Origin: Hyphomicrobiaceae bacterium
GTDB taxonomy: Bacteria; Pseudomonadota; Alphaproteobacteria; Rhizobiales; Hyphomicrobiaceae
Assembly: GCA_021775735.1 (NCBI GenBank)
Contig: JAJFHG010000041.1
Location: 124,001 to 188,000, forward strand
DNA: 64,000 nucleotides
Direction of reading: 5' to 3'
Part shown: piece by piece, positions 26,200 to 35,725 of the stretch
How positions within the stretch are numbered: position 1 is the first letter of the stretch
How the letters are laid out: every line of letters begins with the position of its first letter
The notes under the pieces: model-generated
What the model was told of the DNA's origin: nothing
What the model saw: only the letters and a program-made list of their open reading frames with translations
Databases searched by the model: none
Made by a program: the position numbers and the translations under genes

Positions 26200-28050
26200 A
26201 TGGCGCTCGGAACCGAGCGGGATAAAAGCAACGTGAATACTGGATCAAAAACCCGGTGGCTGGACAAGGCGGCCATCGGGTTTCTCATCCGTGCGCGCCA
26301 CGCCAACACAGCGATCAGCGATTGGTTTGTGAATACATGGCTGCATCGCTTTTTATCGCGCAGCTTGGTCAATCGAATTGTTGTCGCAAATCTACTCGGC
26401 TTACTTGTTTTGATGATCGGGGTTCTGTATCTCAATCAGAACCAAACCTGGCTCGTTAAAGCCCGTGTTGAAGCCATGAAAACGCAGGGCAAGATGATTG
26501 CCGCTGCGATTGCTTCCAACGCCAGAGTGAGAACCGGTGAGCTGGAATTAGACCCAGATAAACTACCAGATTCCGCTATTTCGCAGGTGCCGTTTCGTGA
26601 TGATGGCTTTGCTGCACTCCAATTGTCGATCAAGCCTGAACGGGTCACGCGCATTCTGCGACGCCTTATTGAACCGGCTAAAGTGCGTGCGCGCATCTAT
26701 TCACGCGATGGTACGCTTATCGTTGATTCATCAACGCTCCTTATGCGCGGGCAAACCTCTTTGGACATATCTCCCGAGACCGAAGCCGGAGGACGCCCCG
26801 ACACAAAAAATTTCTGGACCCGCCTTCAAGCCATCATCATTGACAAAGAACTCCCGGTTTATCGCGAGATTGGCACTGCAAATGGGCGCGCCTATCGGGA
26901 AGTGCGTCGCGCGTTGGATGGCAAAACAGAATCTATGCTGTTGCTCACGGACAAACGAGAGAAAATTGCATCTGTGGCTGTTCCCATTCGCCAGATGAGT
27001 TCTGTTCAGGGCGTATTGCTACTGTCCACGCAACCTGGCGATATTGATGAAATCCTATGGGATGAAACAAAGGTATTGTGGACACCCTTCTTGTTCGCAA
27101 TTCTGGCAACTCTATTTGCCTCATGGTTGCTGGCGCGGACGGTTGGCGAACCCATGCGCCGCCTTTCTGAAGCGGCTGAACACGTCAGCATGTCTCTTGG
27201 TGGTAAAGAGATAATTCCAGAGTTTCCAGGACGCGTCGATGAAGTCGGCCAAATGGCCGATTCATTCCACGCCATGACGGCGTCACTTTACAAACGCATT
27301 GATGCCAGCGAAAAATTTGCAGCCGACGTGGCGCATGAACTTAAAAATCCGTTGGCAGCAGCGCGCTCCACCGCCGACGCTTTGGAATTTGCCAAAAACG
27401 ACGCCCAGCGCAACGATCTTGTTGAACAAATTCAAAGTGAATTGAAACGTCTCAATCGCTTGATCACTGACGTTTCAAACACGTCACGGCTTGATGCCGA
27501 ACTTGCGCGCCAGAAAATGTCGATTGTCAATGTTACTGACGTTGTCGATGGTGTCGGACAGATCTTCAAAGACATTCTCGCCGACGACACACGACGCGTC
27601 AGCCTTGTTGTGGCGCCTGCACGCGTCACCAACGCCTACCTTGTCCGTGGCGACGAAGGCCGCCTGGCACAGGTTTTCACCAATCTGGTTGACAACGCAC
27701 TCTCCTTTTCACCTGAAAAATCAACCGTCACTTTACGCCTGAGCCGCGAAAAAGACGATGTCATAATTATCGTTGATGATGTTGGTCCCGGCATTCACAA
27801 TGATAACCTTGAAGCGATCTTTGATCGCTTTTATTCAGATCGTCCGGAGACCGACTCCGTGCGCGGCAAAAATTCCGGCCTCGGGCTCTCTATCTCACGC
27901 GACATAGTTCGTTCCCATAACGGGCAGATTAGCGCTACGAACCGTCGCAAAGGCAAAGATGGCGACATCGAAGGCGCACGTTTTATCGTACGCTTGCCGG
28001 CCATCTCAAACCAATCACGCGGGAGCACCACAAGTGGCAGACGCGCATGA
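26200..28050 (+). CDS. chvG: Sensor histidine kinase ChvG
   Basis: 616 residues from ATG 26200, which has GGGAGA six bases upstream; the frame extends to a TTG at 26155 without a site. Two membrane helices (about 61-80 and ~305-325) bracket a ~225-residue periplasmic sensing domain with the StalkedHK-type beginning. After the second helix come a HAMP, the HisKA box FAADVAHELKNPLAAARS and the ATPase N (LVDNALSF), DVGPG and GLGLSIS boxes. It phosphorylates ChvI. In Rhizobiales the periplasmic repressor ExoR controls ChvG; exoR is not in the window. The gene overlaps hprK by 17 bases. Confidence 0.93.
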   Translation: MALGTERDKSNVNTGSKTRWLDKAAIGFLIRARHANTAISDWFVNTWLHRFLSRSLVNRIVVANLLGLLVLMIGVLYLNQNQTWLVKARVEAMKTQGKMIAAAIASNARVRTGELELDPDKLPDSAISQVPFRDDGFAALQLSIKPERVTRILRRLIEPAKVRARIYSRDGTLIVDSSTLLMRGQTSLDISPETEAGGRPDTKNFWTRLQAIIIDKELPVYREIGTANGRAYREVRRALDGKTESMLLLTDKREKIASVAVPIRQMSSVQGVLLLSTQPGDIDEILWDETKVLWTPFLFAILATLFASWLLARTVGEPMRRLSEAAEHVSMSLGGKEIIPEFPGRVDEVGQMADSFHAMTASLYKRIDASEKFAADVAHELKNPLAAARSTADALEFAKNDAQRNDLVEQIQSELKRLNRLITDVSNTSRLDAELARQKMSIVNVTDVVDGVGQIFKDILADDTRRVSLVVAPARVTNAYLVRGDEGRLAQVFTNLVDNALSFSPEKSTVTLRLSREKDDVIIIVDDVGPGIHNDNLEAIFDRFYSDRPETDSVRGKNSGLGLSISRDIVRSHNGQISATNRRKGKDGDIEGARFIVRLPAISNQSRGSTTSGRRA

Positions 28051-28498
28051 GACCCTGCATGCCACGGCCATTGCGCTCGGCGATAAAGCTGCTCTGATAC
28101 GCGGGCCATCGGGGAGCGGCAAATCTGATCTTGCACTCAGGTGCATTATGCACCCGCCAACATCGTTCAGCACCACTTCTGCGCTTCTTGTTGCTGACGA
28201 CCGTGTTGTCCTTGAAAAACGCGGACCCAGTCTGATCGCCAGCCCGCCCAGTACCCTTGCAGGCCTGATTGAAGTCCGGGGGCTTGGCATCTACCACCTG
28301 GAGCATAAGAGCGCGGTGCCTGTTACACTTATCGTGGATCTTGTCCCGCGAGAGCATATCGAACGCTTACCTGAAGCCACAGCGCGCACTGAGCTGTTGG
28401 CAACCACGCTGCCCATAATCCAGCTTTGTTCCCATGATGCATCGTCCGCTCACAAGGTGCTGCTCGCGCTCAGTGGCATCCCCCGCCATAGGACGTGA
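28034..28498 (+). CDS. hprK: HPr kinase/phosphorylase, short alphaproteobacterial form
   Basis: 154 residues from GTG 28034 (GGGAG eight bases upstream), against ~310 in Gram-positive HprK: only the catalytic C-terminal domain is present, as usual in Alphaproteobacteria. The P-loop is RGPSGSGKSDLALR and the HprK signature follows as VEVRGLGIYHL-like text (IEVRGLGIY). It phosphorylates a serine of HPr (gene at 29042). It overlaps chvG by 17 bases, tying PTS control to the envelope two-component operon. Confidence 0.92.
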   Translation: MADAHETLHATAIALGDKAALIRGPSGSGKSDLALRCIMHPPTSFSTTSALLVADDRVVLEKRGPSLIASPPSTLAGLIEVRGLGIYHLEHKSAVPVTLIVDLVPREHIERLPEATARTELLATTLPIIQLCSHDASSAHKVLLALSGIPRHRT

Positions 28499-28618
28499 AG
28501 AAGTGACATTACTTGTGAGAAAAAGGCTTGCGTCTGAGGTGAACAGTTGTAACTCTTTGCCCACGCGGCTTTGGGCTTATGACGTCTCAAAGCACGATCA
28601 AAGAGGAAACGAACAAAT

Positions 28619-29023
28619 ATGATCGGGCTTGTGATTGTCGCGCACGGTGGCTTGGCGGTTGAGTTCCGCAACGCGCTGGAACACGTCGTTGGACATCAAG
28701 ACAACTTGGAAGTCATCTCAATTGGTCCTGATGATGACATGACCGAAAGACGCCATGAAATTCTGCAGGCGGCACGGTCCGTTGAAAATGGTGGCGGTGT
28801 CATCATTCTCACAGACATGTTCGGAGGTACACCCTCTAACCTTGCCATTTCGGTGATTGATGAAATTTCGGTTGAGGTTATTGCAGGCATCAATCTGCCA
28901 ATTCTCGTCAAATTGGCCAGTCTCAGAAGCGAAGTGCCGATCGCAGAAGCGGTGAGATGCGCGCGCGATGCAGCGCGTAAATATATCAAGGTTGCCAGTG
29001 AGGAGCTTTCGGGCCAAAACTAA
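28619..29023 (+). CDS. PTS fructose/mannose-family EIIA (regulatory) protein
   Basis: 134 residues, an EIIA-Man type domain. The phospho-accepting His is in IVAHGG (H9). DMFGGTPSNLA is the conserved second signature. In Rhizobiales this EIIA takes phosphate from HPr but no membrane permease is linked, so it is considered a regulator rather than a transporter component. GAGGAAACG precedes the ATG. It lies between hprK and HPr in the same operon. Confidence 0.9.
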   Translation: MIGLVIVAHGGLAVEFRNALEHVVGHQDNLEVISIGPDDDMTERRHEILQAARSVENGGGVIILTDMFGGTPSNLAISVIDEISVEVIAGINLPILVKLASLRSEVPIAEAVRCARDAARKYIKVASEELSGQN

Positions 29024-29041
29024 GAAATAACACGTTTAGTC

Positions 29042-29347
29042 ATGCCAGAATTAAATTCCAGCCAACGCCCTGAAGCCGTGGTGACGATTATAAATCGCAA
29101 AGGCTTGCACGCGCGCGCGTCGGCAAAATTTGTCAAATGCGCGGAAGGTTTTGATGCCAAGATCACCGTGACGCGAGACGATCAAACCGTCCAAGGTACC
29201 TCAATCATGGGCTTGATGATGCTCGCGGCTGGGCCAGGCGCACAACTGCACCTAACCGCTGAGGGACCAGATGGGCCTGAAGCACTTGAGGCGATTGTCG
29301 CCTTGATCGAGCAAGGGTTTGGCGAAGAGTTATCTCAGCAGGGCTAA
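29042..29347 (+). CDS. ptsH: HPr phosphocarrier protein
   Basis: 101 residues. The phosphorylated His is in KGLHARASAKF (H23), and the regulatory serine lies in VQGTSIMGLMML, the substrate of HprK at 28034. It relays phosphate from EI to EIIA. It starts 18 bases after the EIIA stop and completes the chvI-chvG-hprK-EIIA-HPr operon. No strong ribosome site is visible, so coupling to EIIA is plausible. Confidence 0.92.
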   Translation: MPELNSSQRPEAVVTIINRKGLHARASAKFVKCAEGFDAKITVTRDDQTVQGTSIMGLMMLAAGPGAQLHLTAEGPDGPEALEAIVALIEQGFGEELSQQG

Positions 29348-29444
29348 CCCTCGAAGTGTGCCCGACACCATAAGCGCCAAAGAAGAATAACGCGCACCCT
29401 AAATCAGGCAGCTCTTTCAATGAGTTCTCAGATCTCTCAGCTTG

Positions 29445-30569
29445 TTAGCTCGACAGATCGGACTGAGTGATGTCGTTTGAGATCGCGCGAAAGGCTTGCT
29501 TCAAATCTTTGCCATCGGCGGCAGTGAAGGCCTTCGACGCGTCGGTTGCGCACTCAGCCAAGGTTCTGGCGGCTGATGAGTCAGACATCAAATCAAATCC
29601 AACTGTATAAACACGGATACCAGACGCCTTCATCGCCGTGCACAACTTAATTGCTTGATCAGATGATGAACCGTTAGGTGCGTCTGACGAAGTGCTGTTG
29701 AGGCCGTCTTCTGTGTATTGGGTATTAAAGGCACCATCGGACATCAGGATTGCAATTTTCTGAGTGTCGGACGCGCCATAAGAAGCCGCGTGATTGGTGG
29801 GTGCGGCCCACAGGCCATTCCAGTTCGGTGACAACGTATACCAAGCCCATGCCGTCCCCAAATGGCCGGCAGCGCGCCCTGAAGCCGCCAATTCATCGAT
29901 TGCAGTTCTCAACACAGTCTTATCGCTGGACAGGGGAGTGATGATATTGGTCGAAGCCTGCCCACAATTCGCAGCCGAGTCTGCCACGAAAACTGCGGTC
30001 ACATATGCTCCGCGAGCTGGCGTGGCATCGCTAAAGGCCTGCGCGCCCATGCGCTCAGCCAAGCAATCCGACTTGTAATAGGTTTGATTGACGATCTGCC
30101 AACCATAGTACCAATGCCACTGCGTGACATCTTTGGTGAAAGAAACTGGTTTGTTGAAAGCTTCTGGCGATGGACCAAAAGCACTCTTTTGTGCTGAACC
30201 TGGCAAACGGACACTTTCAGCGAACGGAACAAGAGCGACACGCGATTTATATGCGCTCTGGTCATCCCTAACAACAATATCGACAAGATCTTTCGCAGCT
30301 TCTTTGAGGTCTGAAAGTTTATTGCCGTCCATTGACTCCGTTACATCCAACATCAACGAAACTTCAATGTTGGTGCCTGCAATACTGTCAGATGTCAGAT
30401 AAGCTAGAGTTTGACCCGCATCAAGCTGCGGTGATTGCGAACGTGCAACGTCCACCAGCCCACCAGCCATTAGAAATAATGCAACAGCTGCAACACAAAA
30501 CAGGACCGCAACGTCACCACGACAATTCGACCAAAACCCTTTGAAGTATATTTTAATATCTAACGCCAA
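29445..30569 (-). CDS. TadG-like pilus-assembly protein with von Willebrand A domain
   Basis: 374 residues from a TTG at 30569 (GGGAT upstream), which gives the family's usual opening: a short basic stretch, RGDVAVLFCVAAVALFLMAGGLVDVARS, that is the pseudopilin-like membrane segment. A longer ATG start at 30695 would add 42 odd, Cys-rich residues. A VWA domain follows, with a MIDAS reading DVTESM instead of the usual D-x-S-x-S, and later AILMSDG (second metal site). Rhizobial TadG/TadE-family proteins work with Flp pili. It is isolated, convergent with the PTS operon. The Flp pilin gene is 7 kb away. Confidence 0.78.
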   Translation of the reverse strand: MALDIKIYFKGFWSNCRGDVAVLFCVAAVALFLMAGGLVDVARSQSPQLDAGQTLAYLTSDSIAGTNIEVSLMLDVTESMDGNKLSDLKEAAKDLVDIVVRDDQSAYKSRVALVPFAESVRLPGSAQKSAFGPSPEAFNKPVSFTKDVTQWHWYYGWQIVNQTYYKSDCLAERMGAQAFSDATPARGAYVTAVFVADSAANCGQASTNIITPLSSDKTVLRTAIDELAASGRAAGHLGTAWAWYTLSPNWNGLWAAPTNHAASYGASDTQKIAILMSDGAFNTQYTEDGLNSTSSDAPNGSSSDQAIKLCTAMKASGIRVYTVGFDLMSDSSAARTLAECATDASKAFTAADGKDLKQAFRAISNDITQSDLSS

Positions 30570-31265
30570 TGTCTTTATCCCACACCGTATTCGTGAAGCA
30601 GATCTTATTTGTCTTCTTGCTAACAGAGAAACGCCCCCGCATTTCTCATATTGAATGCGACAACTGTACCAAACTTTGGCGGTTAGTTGGAGCACTAACC
30701 AAATTGACGGATAAGAAAACCCCGCTGAAAAAGGATCAATTTGAAATTAAATTCGCACTCTATTTTAGCATGGCGCATCGCTTGCAAATTGCTTGCAACA
30801 CGAAGTGTTCACGCACGGCACGCATTTTAAGAACAAGTGGAAATAATGGCTCTAAGAGACTCGATACATTTTTATCTATCTTTGAAACACCTCACGCCCG
30901 CCATCGAAGGGTTTGGCACATCAGCGGTAAAAAATCGTGGTTAACAAAACTGTCCACGGGCGTTCAATCTCAACTGTTGTCGATCAAACAAGATTCATAA
31001 TTTTGAGCACCTACCAGCCATTTTTCCTGGCAGAGCCCTCGCAGACAAGAGCGCGCATCTAACCAACGGTAACGTTGCAAAAGCCCACGTCCCAGATTGC
31101 GACCCAAAGCGTCACCAACCCAAATATCCGCCCATATGGCTGTGGTTGCACCATCAAGACCAAGTCTGGCGGGACTTTGGTACGCATCGCGCCCGCAGCA
31201 GCGTCTTGAAAACGGGACCAACTAAGAATACCAGGCCTGAGACATAAAGACTTGTTTATGTCTTG
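30570..31265. other. Long intergenic gap before ahcY
   Basis: About 700 bases without a convincing gene. The longest frames are 143 codons on the plus strand (30569-31000) and 83 codons on the minus strand (30970-31221, starting TTG); neither has a ribosome site or any recognisable motif. The minus-strand one contains LGLDGATTAIWADIWVGDALG-like text that reads as protein, so a decayed gene is possible. A hairpin with a nine-base stem AGACATAAA / TTTATGTCT lies at 31240-31263, just upstream of the ahcY promoter. Confidence 0.35.
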
Positions 31266-31293
31266 TTGCGTTCTTGAAGGGCGGCCGTTATAG
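31266..31293 (+). promoter_or_regulatory. Putative sigma-70 promoter of ahcY
   Basis: TTGCGT and TTATAG separated by 16 bases, about 190 bases before the ahcY start. Transcription would begin near 31300. The boxes are imperfect and the call is tentative. Confidence 0.3.
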
Positions 31294-31295
31294 AA

Positions 31296-31487
31296 GCCTC
31301 ATCAGGTGTTCTGACCTCCACTCCGCAGGCCTTGTTCCCAAGGCTGAGGGCGGGTCTGGCAAGCAACCCTGTTCAGATGCCAAACGGGTATCAACAGCCA
31401 AGCCACACGTTGGAACTGGGCTCAAATTATTTGACTGCGCGGAGCGCTATAACCGCCCGCCACTTCTGCAAAGCAAAGGATGCAAGC
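31296..31487 (+). promoter_or_regulatory. Structured 5' leader of ahcY, candidate cis-regulatory RNA
   Basis: The 190-base leader contains several nested inverted repeats: AGGT/ACCT (31304-31317), GCCTTG/CAAGGC with a TTCC loop (31329-31344), GGGT/ACCC (31352-31369) and an enclosing GCCTCA/TGAGGGC pair (31296-31351). Together these suggest a three-way junction. It does not match the consensus of SAH, SAM-I, SAM-II or TPP riboswitches as I know them. The outer stem would begin right at the predicted transcript start, so the fold or the start site may be different. Confidence 0.35.
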
Positions 31488-32897
31488 ATGACTTCTAACG
31501 GCGACTACATCGTCAAGGATATCTCTCTGGCTGACTTTGGCCGTAAAGAAATCTCCATCGCGGAATCTGAAATGCCAGGTTTGATGGCGACACGGGAAGA
31601 GTATGGCCCAAGCCAACCGTTGAAGGGCGCGCGGATCATGGGTTCGTTACACATGACCATTCAAACAGCGGTTTTGATTGAAACACTCACAGCCCTTGGT
31701 GCAGACGTACGTTGGGTGTCATGCAACATCTATTCAACACAAGACCACGCCGCCGCCGCGATTGCAGCTTCAGGTGTCCCTGTTTTTGCCTACAAGGGTG
31801 AAACACTGGAAGAGTACTGGAACTACACCCGCCGTGCGCTTGAGTGGGGTGATGGTGGCGCGCCAAACCTGATCCTTGATGATGGTGGCGACGCAACCAT
31901 GTTTGTCCACTACGGTTTACGCGCTGAAAACGGCGACACAGATTTTCTAAATTCGCCGGGATCAGAAGAGGAAGAAGTATTCTTCGCTCTGATTAAAAAG
32001 ACGCTCACTGAGAAGCCAGGTTGGTTTGCAGAACTGGCGAAAAGCATTCGCGGTGTTTCTGAAGAAACCACAACCGGCGTTAATCGCCTTTACCAATTGG
32101 CGAAAGTTGGAAAGCTTTTGTTTCCCGCGATCAACGTCAATGACTCGGTCACAAAATCAAAGTTTGACAACCTTTATGGCTGTCGCGAGAGCCTTGTTGA
32201 TGGTGTGCGCCGCGGTACCGACGTGATGATGGCAGGTAAAGTCGCCATGGTTGCAGGCTTTGGCGATGTCGGCAAAGGGTCTGCTGCTTCACTGCGCAAC
32301 GCTGGTTGTCGCGTCATGGTGTCGGAGGTTGATCCGATCTGTGCGCTACAAGCAGCCATGGAAGGTTATGAAGTCGTAACCATGGAAGATGCTGTGCCGC
32401 AGGTTGATATTATCTGCACAGCAACAGGCAACAAAGATGTTGTCACCATGGATCACATGCGCAATATGAAAGACCGTGCAATCCTCTGCAACATTGGACA
32501 CTTTGACAATGAGATCCAGGTCGGTGCGCTGAAAAATCTAAAGTGGACCAACATCAAACCGCAAGTCGATGAAATTGAATTTCCAGATGGCAAACGTATC
32601 ATTCTGCTGTCGGAGGGTCGCCTTGTGAACCTTGGTAATGCCATGGGTCACCCATCATTCGTGATGTCGGCTTCATTCACCAACCAAACGCTGGCTCAGA
32701 TTGAGCTGTGGACCAAGCGTGATACAGGTGAATACAAGAATGACGTCTATACGCTTCCCAAGCACTTGGACGAAAAAGTTGCACGCCTGCATCTGGCTAA
32801 AATCGGCGCCAATCTGACAACGCTGTCAGACGAACAGGCTGAGTATATTGGCGTCAAAGCCTCCGGTCCTTACAAGCCAGACCACTACCGTTACTAG
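31488..32897 (+). CDS. ahcY: Adenosylhomocysteinase
   Basis: 469 residues from ATG 31488 (AAGGA seven bases upstream); the frame opens earlier at a TTG within the leader but this is not supported. It splits S-adenosylhomocysteine into adenosine and homocysteine, recycling the product of methylation reactions. The NAD-binding site is [12 protein letters not shown], and the family hallmarks [16 protein letters not shown] and the terminal KPDHYRY are intact; the length is typical of the long proteobacterial form. A strong terminator follows. The next gene in order is divL, as in other Rhizobiales. Confidence 0.97.
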   Translation: MTSNGDYIVKDISLADFGRKEISIAESEMPGLMATREEYGPSQPLKGARIMGSLHMTIQTAVLIETLTALGADVRWVSCNIYSTQDHAAAAIAASGVPVFAYKGETLEEYWNYTRRALEWGDGGAPNLILDDGGDATMFVHYGLRAENGDTDFLNSPGSEEEEVFFALIKKTLTEKPGWFAELAKSIRGVSEETTTGVNRLYQLAKVGKLLFPAINVNDSVTKSKFDNLYGCRESLVDGVRRGTDVMMAGKVAMVAGFGDVGKGSAASLRNAGCRVMVSEVDPICALQAAMEGYEVVTMEDAVPQVDIICTATGNKDVVTMDHMRNMKDRAILCNIGHFDNEIQVGALKNLKWTNIKPQVDEIEFPDGKRIILLSEGRLVNLGNAMGHPSFVMSASFTNQTLAQIELWTKRDTGEYKNDVYTLPKHLDEKVARLHLAKIGANLTTLSDEQAEYIGVKASGPYKPDHYRY

Positions 32898-33205
32898 ACC
32901 TGCGCCAAGCGCTGGATCGCACAGCAAAACAACGCCCGGATTGAGACTCATTCCGGGCGTTGTTTTATGGTCCTACATTCTAGATCGGCCAGAATCTCGG
33001 CAAGCCCTTGGGAAGCTTGTGCAAAGGTGCCGTCAAACCCCAGGTCAGGGGCTTGTGTGGCCTTGACGCGCTGGTCAGCCACAACGGTGCCAGCCATAAT
33101 CATCACTGATTCGAGAATAACTGACGGGGCGGGTCAGTCATCATCTAAAGTGTTGCGCCCGCGTTCTGCTTTTTCCGTCACAACTGGAACGCCCAAACAA
33201 CCGCA
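32898..33205. other. Gap between ahcY and divL
   Basis: 308 bases holding the ahcY terminator near its left end and then the divL promoter region. I see no convincing gene or further signal. Confidence 0.4.
32926..32966 (+). terminator. Terminator after ahcY
   Basis: A 15-base-pair perfect stem (AAAACAACGCCCGGA with its complement, positions 32926-32940 and 32952-32966) with an 11-base loop. The ends are A4 and T4, so it can work in both directions. It lies 29 bases after the ahcY stop. Confidence 0.88.
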
Positions 33206-35725
33206 ATGCCGTTTTACGACCAAACCATCGGACGCAAAAAAACAAAGTTCGAGCTTGTCAGTTTGTTGGCAGCCGGATTTGGGGTTGCTGCTGTCCTCAC
33301 CGTCGCTGTTGCAAACGGCAATAGCCTGAACACCGCAATCACTGCCAACCAGAAGCTCATCTTAGGCGCAAGCATTGCGACACTCGGTTTTCTTGGTGTC
33401 TTGTTGCTAGCAAAGTCACTATGGACGTCTCACCGCAAAGCCAACCTTGAACGATCTGAATCCCAACGCCTGCACCGAAACCTTGCAACAGCTGAGGCCA
33501 TGATCAGCGCCGAACCTCAGGTGTTGGTGTTTTGGGAACATTCCGGCCCACCGCAAGTTGTAACCCACACGCTAACGAGCGTGCAGGGCATTCCCAGCAA
33601 CAAACAGGAACTATTACGTTTTGGGTTTTGGCTCGACAGCCTTTCGGCCAGAACGCTGAAAGAACACTTTGACCCTCTTTTTACCGAGGGGAAACCATTT
33701 AGCATCATCGTTAAAACATCTGCTGGCGCACACGTGGAAGCAGATGGTCGTGCTGCCGGCGGTCGCGCAGTGCTCCGTTTTCGCGATACAGTTGGATACA
33801 AGCAAGACCTCGCAGTCATCTTCGATCATCACTCGACGCTCGCGCGCGACATTCGCGCCAGCCGCAAAATTCTCAATGAACTCGACTTCCCGGCTTGGCT
33901 ACGCGGCCTCGACAAACGGCTGATCTGGGTAAATCAGGCCTATGTCAAAGCTGTTGAAGCTCAAGATGATGAGGAAGTGCTCTTACGCCAGATCGAACTA
34001 TTGGAATCGCGTCAGCGTCTCGCTGTTGAAGCTGCACTGCGCAAAAACAAGCCCTATCATGATCGTGTCCATCTTGTAATTGGAGGCGAACGTCGATCGC
34101 ATGACGTGCGTGTCATGCCGATGGGTGATGCAATTGCCGGCGTCGCAATCGACATTGAATCTCTCGAGTCGGCGCAAAGCGAACTCAACCGCTATGTTGA
34201 AACCTATGACCGTACGTTGGATCGCGTGGCGACAGCGGTCGCGGTTTTTGGTCCTGACAAAAAGCTGTCCTTTTTCAATGAGGCCTACACCAAGCTGTGG
34301 AAGCTCGACGTCGACTGGCTTGAGACAAAACCAACAGATGGCGCCATTCTGGATCGTTTGCGCGAACTTGGGCGCCTGCCTGAAGTGGTGCACTATCGCG
34401 AGTGGCGCGATAAAATTCTTAAAGTCTATGAAACAGACAATCAGATTGATGATTGGTGGCACCTCGCCGACGGGCGCATGCTTCATATCATGGCTGAACA
34501 CCGCCCCGATGGCGGCGTCACTTATCTCTATGTCGATGAAACAGAACGCTTGGCGCTTGAAAGCCGGTACAATGCACTCATTCGCGTACAAAGCGAAACG
34601 TTGGACAGCCTCACCGAAGCCGTTGCCGTATTCAGCACAGATGGACGACTGACGCTTGCCAACGCTGCATTTGTTTCGGTTTGGAAGCTGTCGCGCAAAA
34701 CCATCGAACAACAACCGCATATTGATGAGTTTGTGCGTGATGCTGCAATATTGTGTCAGGACAGCGAAGCCCTACAAATAATTCGCCAAGCTGTGATTGC
34801 ATTTTCCGATGAACGGGCACCTGTTGATGGTCAAATGATGCGGTCTGACAATAGCGTCATTGACTATGCCTCAACACCGTTGCCAGATGGCGGCACACTG
34901 CTGACATTTGCTGATGTGACGGATTCCAAGCGCTATGAACGTGCTCTTATCGAGCGCAACGAAGCCCTCGTCGCGTCGGACAAGTTAAAGAACCGCTTTA
35001 TCAGCAATGTGTCCTACGAATTGCGGACACCGCTAACCAACATCATTGGTTTCAGCGAGTTTTTAGAAAGTCCACACATCGGCAACTTAAACGCAAAACA
35101 AAAGGAATACCTAAGCGACATCACCACTTCGTCAAAAACATTACTGTCGATTATTGACGGACTGCTGGACCTTGCCACCATTGATGCTGGGGAATTACAA
35201 CTTGATCTGGCGGAAACAGATCCCAATAAAGCCATTGACGAGGCTATTGATACGGTTCGCCAAGCTGCGGCACGCAGTCAGCTCACGCTTGATATTGCTG
35301 TCGCAGATGATATTGGAACCTTCCTCGCCGACAGAAAACGGATCACACAGGTCCTGGCCAACTTGCTCTCCAATGCAATCGGATTTTCAAAACCCAAGGG
35401 GACGGTTGAAGTCTCATGCTGGCGCGAGAGTAATGAAGTGTTCTTTAGCGTTGAGGATTATGGCGTCGGCATACCCGAGGATCAGCAGGGACGCGTTTTT
35501 GATCGGTTTGAAAGCAGCAGCCATGGCTCAAAGCATCGTGGCCCCGGACTTGGCCTTGCTGTGGTCAAAAGTCTAGTCGACATGCATGGCGGCAGCTTGG
35601 CTATTGACAGTAAAGTTGATCGAGGCACACGCATCACGGTTCGTTTTCCTGAGCGCGCAGGCCAAGATGTTGATCCGGAGACCGTACTGAGAGATGGCCG
35701 CAACCTGGCAGATTCCCAACGCTGA
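33206..35725 (+). CDS. divL: Pseudo-histidine kinase DivL (tyrosine at phospho site)
   Basis: 839 residues. Two N-terminal membrane helices (about 15-38 and 49-68), then about three PAS-like domains, then a kinase core whose H-box reads NVSYELRTPLT: Tyr-604 stands where the phospho-accepting His is normally found. The ATPase boxes (LLSNAIGFSKP, DYGVGIP, GPGLGLAVVKSLVD) look intact. Tyrosine at this place is the hallmark of Caulobacter DivL, which regulates CckA and thereby CtrA, controlling the cell cycle and polarity. No good ribosome site precedes the ATG. It overlaps the next gene (tsaE fusion) by 32 bases, so they are coupled. Confidence 0.9.
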   Translation: MPFYDQTIGRKKTKFELVSLLAAGFGVAAVLTVAVANGNSLNTAITANQKLILGASIATLGFLGVLLLAKSLWTSHRKANLERSESQRLHRNLATAEAMISAEPQVLVFWEHSGPPQVVTHTLTSVQGIPSNKQELLRFGFWLDSLSARTLKEHFDPLFTEGKPFSIIVKTSAGAHVEADGRAAGGRAVLRFRDTVGYKQDLAVIFDHHSTLARDIRASRKILNELDFPAWLRGLDKRLIWVNQAYVKAVEAQDDEEVLLRQIELLESRQRLAVEAALRKNKPYHDRVHLVIGGERRSHDVRVMPMGDAIAGVAIDIESLESAQSELNRYVETYDRTLDRVATAVAVFGPDKKLSFFNEAYTKLWKLDVDWLETKPTDGAILDRLRELGRLPEVVHYREWRDKILKVYETDNQIDDWWHLADGRMLHIMAEHRPDGGVTYLYVDETERLALESRYNALIRVQSETLDSLTEAVAVFSTDGRLTLANAAFVSVWKLSRKTIEQQPHIDEFVRDAAILCQDSEALQIIRQAVIAFSDERAPVDGQMMRSDNSVIDYASTPLPDGGTLLTFADVTDSKRYERALIERNEALVASDKLKNRFISNVSYELRTPLTNIIGFSEFLESPHIGNLNAKQKEYLSDITTSSKTLLSIIDGLLDLATIDAGELQLDLAETDPNKAIDEAIDTVRQAAARSQLTLDIAVADDIGTFLADRKRITQVLANLLSNAIGFSKPKGTVEVSCWRESNEVFFSVEDYGVGIPEDQQGRVFDRFESSSHGSKHRGPGLGLAVVKSLVDMHGGSLAIDSKVDRGTRITVRFPERAGQDVDPETVLRDGRNLADSQR

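Noticed and set aside
30569-31000. 143-codon plus-strand frame
   Set aside because: No ribosome site, odd composition and overlap with the upstream region of the TadG-like gene; more likely chance.
30970-31221. 83-codon minus-strand frame between the TadG-like gene and ahcY
   Set aside because: It reads like protein in part, but starts with TTG, has no ribosome site and no family that I recognise. It may be a decayed gene, so I only mention it in the intergenic entry.
31296-31487. Identification of the ahcY leader as an SAH, SAM-II or TPP riboswitch
   Set aside because: Individual short matches (a CTGAGG and an ACCCTG stretch) look like TPP elements, but the conserved cores and their order do not fit any of these classes.
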